Part shown: piece after piece, positions 32,560-43,340 of the stretch
Position numbering within the stretch: the stretch's first letter is position 1
Layout: each line of letters opens with the position of its first letter
Source of the DNA: Prorocentrum cordatum
Taxonomy: Eukaryota; Sar; Dinophyceae; Prorocentrales; Prorocentraceae
DNA length: 55,000 nt
Reading direction: 5' to 3'
NCBI GenBank assembly: GCA_963575745.1
Contig: CAUYUJ010003891.1
Location: 833,193-888,192 of the forward strand
Made by a program: the position numbers and the translations under genes
The notes under the pieces: model-generated
The model's database searches: none
What the model was told of the DNA's origin: nothing
Seen by the model: the letters and a program-made list of their open reading frames with translations, nothing else

Positions 32560-32665
32560 TTTTTGCATCATCGTCACCATCATCGTCATCATCGTCGCAT
32601 GATCCTCATCATCGTCCGCGTCATCGCCATCATCATCACCATCTCCTCATCATCGTCGTCATCAT
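32560..32665. repeat. CAT/CGT trinucleotide tract
   Basis: CATCATCGTC-type repeats. The last 32 bp (32634-32665) recur with two mismatches at 33488-33519, on the other side of family B copy 2. Confidence 0.9.
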
Positions 32666-33487
32666 AATCCCACCAGCCCTCTGGGCGTCGGTGGTTTAGG
32701 GCGTTTCCTCTTCCACCCCTCCCTCTTCCCATTCGCGGAGGGGTTTACCCCTCCCCCTACCCCCTCCCCACTGACCTGGACAGGAGGGGCGGGGAGCGGT
32801 CAGAGCGTCCAAAACAGCCTCGGCGAGGAAGCCAAAATCATTGACTTTAGCAGGGTTTTGGCCCCATGTTGGCCTCCTGGGGGGGCAGCGCTGATTAAAG
32901 CTCAGCTCTTCTTTGATAGATCTCCTCCAATATGGCACAAAGAAGCGCCCAGGAGGCTCCAAGAGGTCCCAATATGGCCCCAAGATGGCCCCAAAAGGCC
33001 CCCAAGAGGCCCCCAGAAGGCCCCCAAGAAGACCCTCAGAGGCCCCAAGAGCCCCCCCCCCCTCCCCCCCCGAGGCACCCAAGACCCCGAAGGGCCCCCC
33101 AGGATCGCCAAGAGGCCCCCAAGACGTCCCAAGAGGCCCCCAATAATCGCCCAATAGATACTCCAAGAGGCTCCTAGAGGCATCCAAGAGACCTCTGGCC
33201 CTTCTGTTTGCCCTCCTCCTCCTCCTCCTCCTCCTCCTCCTGTTCCTCCTTCCTGCTCCTACTCCTTCTCTTCCTCCTCCTCCTCCTCCTCCGCCTCCTC
33301 CTCATCCTATTCATCCTCCGTCTTCCCACTCCCTCATCCATCCATCCATCCGCCTCCTCCTCCTCCTCACTCCTTTGCGCGGTTCGGCCGTCCTCCTCTT
33401 TGCTGCCGCACTTCCCTGATCACCTCAACTCGCCTGGACATCGTTTCGGGATGGGCTGGTGGGGGTAAGCGAAGCGTCTAGAATATC
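32666..33487 (+). mobile_element. Dispersed repeat family B, copy 2, flanked by 32-bp direct repeats
   Basis: 5' hairpin at 32670-32694, then GGTTTAGGGCGTTTCCTCTTC, the CCTCCCC part, CCTCGGCGAGGAAGCC, GTTGGCCTCCTGGGGGGG, CCAAGAGGCCCC units, a CCT tract (33210-33310), CATCCATCCATC, and the 3' block CTTCCCTGATCACCTCAACT ... GGATGGGCTGGTGGGGG ... GTCTAGAAT. It matches copy 3 from end to end. The flanks 32634-32665 and 33488-33519 agree in 30 of 32 bases. No protein is encoded. Confidence 0.75.
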
Positions 33488-33542
33488 CATCACCATCTCC
33501 TCGTCATCGTCATCATCATGTGGTGATGATGATTAAATGATG

Positions 33543-33573
<31 letters not shown>

Positions 33574-33640
33574 AGCCGACGATTGCGATGACGATGGCGA
33601 TGATGATGATGATGATGCTGACGATGATGAGGATGACGAT
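33488..33640. repeat. CAT tract turning into GAT tract
   Basis: CATCATCATG is followed by TGGTGATGATGATTAAATGATGACG and further GATGAT units, so the centre near 33520 is palindromic. Confidence 0.9.
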
Positions 33641-33714
33641 AACCTTTTGTTTCGGGCTGCGCGGGCCGCGCTGAGTATTGTCGCAATCGAATCGGATTCG
33701 GATACTGTTGCAGT

Positions 33715-33962
33715 CTAATCGGAATCGGAAAGCACCTCAGCCTCCGTGGAAGCGGGCCACCGCATTTCGTCAAGCACCTCCGCGAGGTCGGGCAGCGCCA
33801 CGGGGACCCGCGCGAGGTGATCGGCCACGACGTGGTTCACGACTGTGAAGAACTCCTTCGGGCCAGGCGTGACGTCGATCCTGCGCGCCCTGTGCTCCCG
33901 AAAGACGTCGGAGCGGATCATCACGGCGATCTGCAGCCTGCGGTCTTTTACGTGCTGTTGCA
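33715..33962 (-). CDS. Possible minus-strand C-terminal exon
   Basis: An open frame reading RRLQIAVMIRSDVFREHR, then GPKEFFTVVNHVVADHLARV, then LPDLAEVLDEMRWPASTEAE, ending in SDSD and a stop. The composition is strongly protein-like with an acidic tail. The 5' side could be a splice acceptor (GACCGCAG before GCTGCAG on the minus strand). It abuts the plus-strand gene head to head. No family is recognised. The plus strand is also partly open here, so the strand is uncertain. Confidence 0.35.
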
Positions 33963-36732
33963 GCTATCAAGGAGAACCACACCGAGGAGCTGGAGTGGAT
34001 CAAGCGGCCGAAGACCAGGGTTCACGACTCCGTCATCAACTCCTTGGCCAAGTCAGCCCGCGAGCCGGCCAAGTTCACTGGCGACAAGGACTGCTCGTCA
34101 TCGTCAGAGCAGGCTGGCATGACAATTTCATTGCTGGGTCAGCGGCGCTCACTGTTCGAGGAGATTAAGAACTCGACCGCCGCGATCGCCCAGAGGACGA
34201 CGACGAACGCGGAGCACCAGGTCATGCTCGGCTGCGCGGTGCGGCTGCGGGCGCAGATCGTCCAGCAAGCGTCCTTTTCGCTTGCGGGTACCCACCCACC
34301 GCTGATGCTGCAGCTGGCCGTCTGCCCTCGAATCGAGATGCCTGATCAGGACTCCAACCCACACGCGTGGCCTCGCATCGCCACGTTGTGCCTCGGGCTG
34401 TTGCTGGAGAACGTTCCTTCAGGGGAGGAGGAGCTCGCCGCGGCTGCATCGTTGGCAGTGCGAACTCAGACGGCCATCGTGAGCGACATGATCGAGCGGA
34501 TTGTCCTCGAGAGCCCGTCGGAGCAGAAGTCCTTGGAGATGATTGCCGAGATCAAGGCCGCCCTGGGCGAGGACTTCACCCCTTTCGACTTTGATGTGAC
34601 AGGAACTGGCGATGCTGGGCCCGAGCCCCACGCCAAGTGTGGCCTCTTCGAGCAATCCTACGTGGACATGTCCGTGCTCATCGTTATCGGCGACGCCATC
34701 GTCTGCATGAGCGCAGGGGCTACTGTCGCTGGCGAGCTGCGCAAGCAAGCCAAGAAAATGCTGTCTGTGGTGTCATCAATTTCGACTCGCGTCCGCAACC
34801 TTGCCTTAGCTACAGTGAAGGGGGCCATCAACAACAACATTTTCAAACGTGGATGGGCGCAGCTATCCGAGATGTTCCCGAATGATACAGACTTGAACTC
34901 TTCGCAGGACGCCGCGGACGCAGCCGCCAAGTTCAAGACAGTCATGGGTCAGAAGGTTGAAGAGGCGGCGGCGGCCGTAGGGGACTCCGCGGACATCGCG
35001 TACAACGTTGTCGTGGACTTGTGTGACGATGACGAAGTGGCCATCACTGAGAAATTCTGTTCCTTGTGCATCGTCAATGCCGACCCCAGCGACTTCGATG
35101 AGCTAGCGTACTCCGACTACCAGTCGATGGCAACCAAGGTCGTCAAGTTCCTGTGCACCACCTTGATGGGCCAGTTCACCGTAGAGGATCTCCAGGCCAG
35201 GCAAGCTGTCATTTTAACTGTGGTAGGTGTCGCACGTTCCCCCTTCCTGGTGTAAGACATCGCCAGATAAGGTTTGAGCGGGCTCGTGTTCGGATTCGGA
35301 TGCGTCCTGGGGCGCCGTGTAGGTTTCTTCAGGTCCTCCTGGGGGCCCTTGTTGGGCTTGACTGGTGATCGTCGCTCGAGGGGTTCTTTCAACCCCAATG
35401 CGTTCGCGGTGGGCGAGGTGCGTCACCGACCCAATTAGATGACCGCTCAGGGTAAGCTGTCATCTGCGATGCACTCCGAGGCTTCGGAGGACATGTTGCA
35501 TGATGTCTATTGGGCCGGGCGCATCTTCGAACAGCTGCTCAACTTTGCACCGAAGTGGACCCGCCTCCACGTTGCCAAGGAGAAGGTCCTTATGGCGAAC
35601 GCTGCAATGGAGCTGGTGGACACCTGCAAGATCGACGCTTCTTGTGCGACGGGGCTCCGCGAGTGGACCACACTCTACGGGCTGGACCAGCAGTTGCTGG
35701 TGACGTTGCAGGGCGCCGCCGACGGCGCGCCCAACGAGCTCTTCGAGACAGAGTTCGTGGATTTCCTTCGGTGCTTGACGGACGCCTGGTCTACCGTGCA
35801 GGTTGCAACCCCTCTTGGATCTTTCGTTCAGCGCGTGGTGCACTCAGCCCACCTCTCAGACACCTTCCTCTCCGTCGCAAAGGAGTTCGACGCAAAGCTG
35901 CCCATGACGTCAAGCTGACCCTGACCTCGGCTCGCTCCATGAAGGCTTTGGAGAGGAATTTCAACTACAGCAGGGATGGGAGGCCGTGCGGCCTCATCGA
36001 GCTGACGGGCATGCACCGATGCGGTCCGTGACATCGGGGCCTTCGCGAAGCAGGAGAAAAACATGGTGAGGCTTTGGAAGGTCTTGCTGCGCGACGTCGC
36101 CACGCTCGACATGGCCGCCGAGGTGAAGGATTTTCTGAGCAAGTACGGTGTCGACACCTTGGCGCCAGCCTTGGACTCGTGGACTTTCACCAAAGAGCTT
36201 GCCTTCATCACCGAGGACAAGGCTGATGTGTAGTGGGATGCGAAGATCAAGCGCCTGGAGAAAATACATCAACGCATCGCCGACCAATGAGCGCATCATT
36301 GAGTTCCTGGGCGCTAACATGACAGCGCTTCACTGGGCTTCAGATGCTGAGAAGGATGACATCCGCTCCTTGACCAAGGGCGCAGCGCATCGCACGGCTG
36401 AGTGTGTACAGGTAGGCGTGGCCGTGTCTTGCCTCACATTGGCCAACTGCATATGCGCCGCGCCTGAGAGCTCTCGCCAGCGCGCCCTTGACATGTCAGT
36501 GCAAATGATTTCCAAACGCTTCGCTACCAAGCTCGAAGCCCTCCCGAAGAGCCTGCAGGCCAAAGTCTCAGACACGCTCGGTGGTCAGGTCTCGGCGGGG
36601 CCCTCCAAAGGTTCAAAGCTCGGTGCTGAGTCTGATGTGAGTATCGTTGCAGGGTCGACCGATCAGTCTACTGCAGCCTCTGCCGCAAAGCCTTCCACGA
36701 GGAAGGTTCCCAAGAAAAAGGTGGTGGACTAG
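33963..36732 (+). pseudogene. Large unknown plus-strand gene, one intron, several frame breaks
   Basis: From about 33963 the frame reads AIKENHTEELEWIKRPKTRV and stays open to an intron at 35223. It resumes at 35451 (GKLSSAMHSEASEDMLHDVY) and ends 35918. Protein-like sequence then goes on in other frames: VKLTLTSARSMKALERNF, then MVRLWKVLLRDVATLDMAAE (36062 on), a TAG at 36231-36233, and a last frame NERIIEFLGANMTALHWASD ending with a basic tail (TRKVPKKKVVD, stop 36730-36732). The protein would be about 850 residues, mostly helical, without membrane segments or a motif I recognise. Three frame changes and a stop indicate a pseudogene, unless they are assembly errors. The exon at 31716-32310 may be its 5' part. 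Confidence 0.5.
35223..35450 (+). other. GT-AG intron in the plus-strand gene
   Basis: Donor GTAGGT at 35223 follows codon GTG; acceptor CTCAG ends at 35450 before GGTAAGCTG. Both junctions are phase 0 and the reading frame is the same on either side (228 bp). Inside, the frame ends with a stop at 35253-35255 and the sequence stops looking like protein. The alternative is a stop mutation with chance reopening. Confidence 0.5.
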
Positions 36733-37480
36733 GAACGGTGCAAGATCAATTATTGCGCGTCCAGTTTTGCTTCGCCTGGCCCGTGCAAGTCTGTGAGCAC
36801 GACCTCGGAAGCAACCAAACACATGTCGAAACACATGCCACACATCATGCACACACAATTGTACCAAGGGTCTGCTCACGAAGTTTCGTTATATAGGGGA
36901 ATGCGTGCTGGAGAGCCCACCACAGGGTGGGGCTGTGTTGGGTTGGACTCAGTACGAGTCCGCGCAGTTGCTCGCCGCCAAGGCACTCACCCAGCAGCAC
37001 AATACACGTGGTGCCAGCGGCACCTCTTGCTTCACTGCAGTTGCAAACAAAGGAAACCAGCCATCCCGACATCCCCACCATGGCCTCCTCTTCCTCTGCC
37101 TCCTCCTCCAATTCCCTTCTCCCTCAGTCCCCCTTCCCCTTCACCCCGCACCCTTGTTGATGCTCTTTTCGGCCCTCGCCTCTCACTGCCGCCGTCGCCG
37201 ACGACGTTCGTCGTTCGCCACGCCGCCGACGACGCCAACTTCGAGGCGCGCGGTGCCGCCACCCCCCTGCGGGGAAGGGGCCGCCTGGTGGAAGGGGGAG
37301 CGGGACGGGGAGGGAGGGGGCGGACAGGAAGAGAGAAAACAGGACGATCAGCGACGCCAGAAACGGATAGAGGGGGTGGGAGGAATGGGCGAGGATGAAG
37401 CTGGAAGCAGACGAAGGAGGAGGAGGGACGTGCACGATGAGACAGCGAGGGGATGAGGAGGACAAGGCGACTACGGAGGG
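36733..37480. other. No gene recognised
   Basis: Downstream of the pseudogene. Overlapping Arg/Ser/Pro-rich frames on both strands; GGGA-rich from 37270. No domain. Confidence 0.4.
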
Positions 37481-38063
37481 ACCGACGGGATGAGGATTTT
37501 TTTTTAGGGTCAACCCATGAACAGCCACATGACTCCGCTGGCGTGGCGAGTGCCAGCGAGAAAAACGGCCGCGCCACGGTCGGGGCCGTGCCCCCGTGGC
37601 GCGACCGAAGCGCGACCAGGGAGCGCAGGAGACCGTGCTCCGCGCTCCCTGGGCGGGGTAGGGGGCGCAGGAGCACGTGCTCCGCGCCAACCCTACCCAC
37701 CACCCACTCCATGGGTGGCCGCTTTTCGGACCCCGGGACCCCGACACGACACGACACGACACGACAGGGGGACGAAACGAACGACGCGACACGAACGACA
37801 CGACACGAACGAGCGACAACGACGGGACGAGCCGCCGGTCCCACCCCAGGGCGGCGAGTGCAGGGTGGGAACCCTGCACCGCCCTGGGGGAGGCCACGGG
37901 ACCTGGCGACCCCCCTGGGGAAGGAAGGCCGCTCTTATGGCGGCCGTCCCCAGGCGCGGGGGCTTGTGCCCTGAAGGCCCGGTGCTCCCCGCCTGCACCA
38001 GGGGGCACACAGGCCCGACCCCCACTCTTGGGGGGCCCCTCCAGGGCACCGACGGGATGAGGA
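37481..38063 (-). mobile_element. Candidate structured retroposon with A-tail and 16-bp target duplications
   Basis: A perfect 16-bp direct repeat (ACCGACGGGATGAGGA) lies at 37481-37496 and 38048-38063. Read on the minus strand the 551 bp between end in ACCCT plus nine A, directly followed by the repeat, the layout of a reverse-transcribed RNA insertion. The body has at least seven GC-rich stems (for example CGCGCCACGG 37570 with CCGTGGCGCG 37594; CCAGGGAGCGC 37616 with GCGCTCCCTGG 37642; GGGTAGGG 37656 with CCCTACCC 37691; a compound stem 37837-37903) and a GTCGT run at about 37740-37830. No pol III box or tRNA shape was seen. Frames of 270-339 codons crossing it go past its ends and are not believed. 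Confidence 0.7.
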
Positions 38064-38630
38064 AGGACACGGAAAAGGAGGAGAGGGAGGAACCAGGAAG
38101 AGGAGGGAGTAGCAGGCGAGGGGCTAGCTGTTCTTTGGCTCAACGATTTAGGCCCCTAGGCGATTTGGGTAAATGCGATTTCGGTGTCCAGGTGCTCGCT
38201 TGCACTTTGATTTTTGCACATGGGTCAGAGCCGATGTTTGAGTTTCTTACTCAGGGGCCAAACTTGATATGCTGGTTTAACCCAGGGGCGCGTCCGAAAC
38301 AAGCGCCTACGCGCACCTCCCTTTGCACCTCTACCTTTATGTCATATTGCCCCTTACAAGACCGCCCGTTCGATCTGGCCGTCTGGTTATGCTGCTTGTG
38401 CTCCTGCTCCTATTGCAAAATTTGCTTTGCTTAGCTGCCGCTATGCAGGGGCACCAGTGTTGCAGGTAACCTGACACTTTGCATGAGCGTTTTTTATTCG
38501 GCGTGAGGGTCCGCCGTCCGCGCGAAAACGATTCGCGCGAAAACTGCTGCCGTTCGAAAAAAATCGCTGGGCGCGTGCGCGCGAAAAGGTGCGCGCCGGT
38601 TCCTGGCGCTCCCGCGCGCCCCGCGGCTGT
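38064..38630. other. No gene recognised
   Basis: More balanced composition; plus-strand frame 38150-38434 includes a hydrophobic, Cys-rich end (AVWLCCLCSCSYCKICFA), probably chance. From 38475 CGCGCGAAAA-type short repeats. Confidence 0.35.
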
Positions 38631-38631
38631 C

Positions 38632-39430
38632 GGGAACCAAGATTTTGTAACACGGCGGCCGCCGCGGCGGCCGCCGCCTCCGCGGCGCAAGGCGGCGTCG
38701 ATGCCAGGGGCCCACGGCGGCCCAGAGGAGGGCGGGAACCAGGATTTTGGAGAGATCGAGGCTGGAAAAGCCCAAATCAAATTCCCGGTTCCCGGCTCTG
38801 TCTGGCGCCCCAGGGACCCACGGCGGCCCAGAGGAGGGCGGGGACCAGGATTTTGAAGAGATCGAGGCTGGTTCCAGGTTCCCCGCTCTGTCTGGCGCCC
38901 CAGGGACCCACGGCGGCCCAGAAGATGACGGGAACCAAGATTTTGGAGAGATCGAGGCTGGAAAAGCCCGAAATCCCGGTTCCCGGCTCTGTCTGGCGCC
39001 CCAGGGACTCACGGCGGCCCAGAGGATGGCGGGAACCAGGATTTTGGACAGACCGAGGCTGGAAAAGCTCAAATTTCCGATTCCCGGCTCTGTCTGGCGC
39101 CCCAGGGACCCACGGCGGCCCAGAGGATGGCGGGAACTAAAATTTTGGAGAGATCGAGGCTGGAAAAGCCCGAAAATCCGGTTCCCGGCTCTGTCTGGCG
39201 CCCCAGGGACCCACGGCGGCCCAGAGGATGGCGGGAACCATGATTTTGGAGAGATCGAGGCTGGAAAAACCCGAAATCCCGGTTCCCGGCTCTGTCTGGC
39301 GCCCCAGGGACTCACGGCGGCCCAGAGGATGGCGAGAACCATGATTTTGAAGAGATCGAGGCTGGATAAGCTCAAATTCCCGGTTCCCGGCTCTGTCTGG
39401 CGCCATTGGTTTTCGAGGCTGGATAAGCTC
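38632..39430. repeat. 101-bp satellite, seven to eight units
   Basis: CTCTGTCTGGCGCCCCAGGG recurs at 38796, 38886, 38987, 39088, 39189, 39290 and 39391, that is 101 bp apart except the first gap (90). Units also carry GAGATCGAGGCTGGAAAAGC and CGGGAACCAGGATTTTGGA. The unit is not a multiple of 3, so the frame rotates over three units, and frames of 312 (minus) and 245 (plus) codons remain open by chance of composition. Confidence 0.95.
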
Positions 39431-39930
39431 AAATGCTGCTCTGTCCAAACCCGATTGGTTTTCGCTCGATTGGTTTTCGCTTGAACGGATTACCTTTTCG
39501 CTCGAACGAGCGACTTTTCGCTTGAACGATCCACCCTCATTCGGCGTTTCGACATTGGGCGGAAGGGGGGGGTCTTGCTCTGGACCTCTGCTTAATGCGA
39601 CTGTTGGGAACCGTGCGTCCTATGGGGGAAACTCCACCTGCTGGAAACAGGCGCCAAAAACAGCCAAGATCTACTCCACGGGGTGGGGGGGGGGGGGTGC
39701 GAGGGCCCGCGCCGATTGGCACAATAATGCATCAAAAAACGATCACCATGTGAAGTCTCAAGGCTTTTTGTTTCACGTGCTGTGTTTCTCTCCAGCTTAG
39801 GTTGGTTCACGCCCCCTTGGGCCTTCGCGCCTCCCACACCCTCCTCCCAAGCTGGTTCCATGAAGCTTTCAGTCGCGGCAGTGGCCGTCACTGACACCGA
39901 GTGTGACGCCACACCTGGACGCTTCTCACC
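39431..39930. other. Short GATTGGTTTTCGCT repeats, then unassigned
   Basis: At 39405-39530 GATTGGTTTTCGCT and TTTTCGCTTGAACGA recur. No gene is recognised after that. Confidence 0.4.
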
Positions 39931-40210
39931 TGCCTGTGTCAGCGACGCTTGCCCGCAGGACTTGCACGCACGCGCCTTACGCCGCGCGCGCTTCATCCGA
40001 TCCGATCCTCCGTCTGCTTCCTCCTCGTCCTCCCCCTCTCGGCCGAAAAATCGTCGCACTCTCGCCGCGCGGCCCGCGGCCGGAGATCCTTCGTGAAGAA
40101 ATCGCAGGCCAGCTTGGTGTTGGCGGCCAGGTCGGTGATCGGCGGCCCGGCCACGGAGTCCCCGAGGCACCTCGCGGTCTCGACTGGCCCCGCTTCCGAT
40201 CGTGTTCAAG
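39930..40210 (-). CDS. Possible minus-strand exon
   Basis: Minus-strand frame reads VETARCLGDSVAGPPITDLA, then ANTKLACDFFTKDL. Near 40040 a neighbouring frame takes over with DEEEADGGSDRMKRARRKAR and ACKSCGQASL, a basic stretch with one Cys pair. No family is recognised and there is a frame change, so this may be a gene fragment. Confidence 0.25.
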
Positions 40211-40250
40211 GGCTAGAAGAAAATCTCGGTGCCATTGGCTCATGACACGC

Positions 40251-40310
40251 CCTCCTCCTCCTCCTCCTCCTCCTCCTCCTCCTCCACTTCTGCCTCCTCT
40301 TCCTCCCCCA
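40251..40310. repeat. Short CCT microsatellite
   Basis: CTCCTC triplets over about 60 bp. Confidence 0.9.
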
Positions 40311-40560
40311 AGAACTCGGGAATCCGCAAGCCCCCTTGTGGGGCCACCAGGCTGCAGGCTGGAGGTTCGCAGCTTCCTGTACCGGCTGCAGCTTCCAGGT
40401 TCCACTGTTGCAGTTCTGCTTCTTGCTGCTTGCTGTTCCTTGTTGACTTCTTGCTGCTTACTGTTCCTTGTTGATAGACCGCGCGAGGAGGGGAGGCCTA
40501 AAACGGATATTTTAACACCCCCAAATCGTATTGTCTGAATTGCTGGGGTGGGTACAAATT

Positions 40561-41035
40561 AACACCCCTCACGCAAATCGGCGGGGTCAGGGTCCAAAAC
40601 CATATGGAATTTGCCACATTTCTGAAATTCGGTGGCACCCCTCACGCAGATCGGCGGGGTCAGGGTCCAAAAACACAAGGGATTTGGTACATTTAGAAAA
40701 TTCGGCGGCACCCCTCACGCAGATCCGTGGGGTCAGGGGATTTGCTACATTTCTAACATTCGGTCACACACCCCACGCAGATCGGCGGGGTCAGGGTCCA
40801 AAAATAAAAGGGATTTGCCACATTTCTAAAAAAAATCGGTGGCGCCCCTCACGCAGATCGGCGGGGTCAGGGTCCAAAAACAAAAGGGATTTGTCACATT
40901 TCTAAAATTCGGCGGCACCCCTCACGCAGATCCGTAGGGTCAGGGTCCAAAAACACATGGGATTTGCAACGTTTCTGAAATTCGGCGGCACCCCTCACGC
41001 AGATCCGTAGGATCAGGGTCGAAAAAAATAAGCAT
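40561..41035. repeat. 73-bp satellite, seven units
   Basis: CCCCTCACGCAGATC recurs at 40565, 40638, 40711, 40771 (as CCCCACG), 40845, 40918 and 40991. The unit is 73 bp; the third lacks 13 bp. Other fixed parts are GGCGGGGTCAGGGTCCAAAA and GGGATTTGCCACATTTCTAA. Confidence 0.95.
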
Positions 41036-41239
41036 GTCCCGACACTGCTTCACGGCGAAGCCAAAGCCTCATGACTTCGCTCTTCCATGGCCCATTCTCC
41101 GAGAGAGGGGGCCGGCGGCAGGAGGCGAAGCCCTTACGGATATCTAGCGGCCCTGGCTTCGGCAACCCGTCTGGAGCATGACACATCTGAATCTAGTTTA
41201 ACCGATCGCTATCGCGGCCTTAATCCCAGCGGCCAATTG
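41036..41239. other. No gene recognised
   Basis: Mixed sequence; a 206-codon plus frame starts here and passes into the next repeat. Confidence 0.35.
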
Positions 41240-41530
41240 ACCCCCTTCGACATTTACATGGTTTGGCCCTGGTGTTGCCTGGTTTGGGCCCGGTTTCGCC
41301 TGAAACGTCCTCAACATTGGCTTGGTTTCGCATTGGTTTGGCACTGTTTTGGCCCAGCTTCGCTTCAGACGTCCTCTCAATTTGCCTGGTTTGGCCAAGT
41401 TTTGGCTTCGTTTCGGCCCAGTTTCGCTGAAGATGTCCTCAGAAATTGCATTTGTTGCCCCCCTCGTTTAGCATGGTGTCGGCTCTGTTTCGTCCGATTC
41501 GTCCTCACATCTTGGGTGGTGATTCGGGCT
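41240..41530. repeat. About 75-bp degenerate units with GACGTCCTC
   Basis: Four units with CCCRGTTTCGCCTGAAACGT CCTC and TGGTTTGGC. The TTTCGC..GA.ACGTCCTC core resembles the array at 6700-7490. Confidence 0.65.
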
Positions 41531-42354
41531 GGCATACAGCACAAGAGAAATCATCGAATGCCTGCAGGGTTGCGTAACTTCCGTTCTGGTCGCCATGCGA
41601 TCTCAACCCACAGTGGGATGTGTCACGTCTTCTTCGGCACTGAACGGTTATTTAATACACGTCGTGGTGGGCGGTGTACACACCTAAGTAACGGCACGGT
41701 GTCATGAATACCAATTGTGGTCCACATGTAACACGACTGGGTTACAAAATGGCGGGCGGCGTGGGCGTGGACATTCCCAACACGCTGTGGATCGGCATGT
41801 GCGTGCTTGGCGGCGTAGGAGAACACCTTCCCGAGGGTATGGATGATGATATAAGTTCTTCACGCCTGATTTCAAGAGGCCGAATCCCGAATGGGGGGAT
41901 GTGACGGCGGGGCTGAAAGTGACGGCGGGTCTGAGATACCATGGCCCAGAGGGGATGGGGACCAGCTACACGATACTAGCTGGAAACCTCAAAAAAACTA
42001 CACTTTATGATCTGCGGGGCGAGAGCGAACCTCTTCCGCTAAAACCTAGGCGGGCTACGCACAGCTTGAATTAGGGAGACAGGGCACAGAAAGGCGGGGC
42101 CTCAGGCGGCCGGAGCGGGCGGGGCCCGGGGAACAGGCGGTGCCGAAGCGGATGTGCAGGAAAAAGTACGCCATGGACAGGGACCGAGGGCGAAGACCCG
42201 GGAGGCGAAGGAAATGACACGCAAAATCTGAAAATCACAAGGCTATCACCGAAAACCTCCGAAGACCTCCCAAGAAAGCAGTCTCGCCGGCGCCGTCCGC
42301 GGAAGCGACCCCGGCGGGCGGGCGCGCGTGGCCCAGGCAGGACTAGCGCGTGGC
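41531..42354. other. No gene recognised
   Basis: Frames of 66 codons on both strands around 41700-41940 have no domain. At 41900-41935 GTGACGGCGGGGCTGA is repeated with one change. Confidence 0.4.
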
Positions 42355-43340
42355 CCCTCGGCAGTTCCTCCTCCCTCCTTTTCCTCCCTCCCTCCTCCTC
42401 CTCCTCCTCCTCCTCCTCCTCCCTCCTCCTCCTCCTTCCTCCTCCTCCTCCTCTCCTCCTCCTCCTCCTCCTCTCTCTCCCGTCCTCGTCCTCGTCCTCG
42501 TCCTCCTCCTCCTCCTCCTCCTCCTCGTCCTCCTCCTCCTCCTCCTCCTCCTCCTCCTCCCCCTCCTCGTCTTCCTCCTCGTCCTCCTCCTCCTCCTCCT
42601 CCTCCTCCTCCTCCTCCTCCTCCTCCTCCTCCCCCTCCCCCTCCTCCTCCTCCTCCTCCTTCTCTCCCTCGTCCTCGTCCTCGTCATCCTCCTTATTCTT
42701 ATTATGATTGTTATTCTTATTATTATTATTAGTAGTATTCTTCTTATTCTTATTATTATTAGTATGTTCTTCTTCTTATTTTTATTAATATTATTATTAC
42801 TCGTATTATTAATATTAATTTCATTCGTACTATTATTAGTGGTATTATTATTATGATTATTATTATGATTATTATTATTATTCGTATTATTATTCTTATT
42901 ATTATTATTATAATTATTATTATTATTATTATTATTATCATTATTCTTCTTCGTATTATTATTCTTACTATTCGTAGTAGTATCCGTACTATTCTTATTC
43001 TTATCATTATTAGTATTGTTGTTCTTGTGATTAATAATCTTACTGGCATTATTATTACTACTTTGATTGTGCTTATTATGTTTCTTCCGCTTATCATGCT
43101 TATTCTGATTATTATAAATATTCCTCTTGTTCCTCTTCCTCTTCCTCTTCCTCTTCTTCTTATTATTCCTCTTCCTCTTCCTCCTCCTCCGCCTCCTTTT
43201 CCTCCTCCTCCTTTCCCTCTTCGTCCTCGTCCTCGTCCTCGTCCTCGTCTTCCTCCTCCTCCTCCTCCCCCTGGTCATCCTCGTCCTCCTCCTCCTCTTC
43301 TTCCCTCTTCCTCCCTCCTCCTCTTCCTCCTCTCCTTCGC
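42355..43340. repeat. Compound microsatellite CCT - TTA - CCT
   Basis: CTCCTC at 42355-42690, then TTATTA/TATTAT and GTATTA triplets at 42690-43120, then CTTCCTCTT and CTCCTC again to 43340. It holds the AT-richest stretch of the window. Frames of up to 311 codons are simple-sequence. Confidence 0.95.

Noticed and set aside
37124-38143. 339-codon minus-strand ORF
   Set aside because: It runs across both 16-bp duplications of the candidate retroposon, and its composition follows GC stems, not codons.
38494-39432. 312-codon minus-strand ORF
   Set aside because: Made of a 101-bp satellite whose frame rotates; open by composition.
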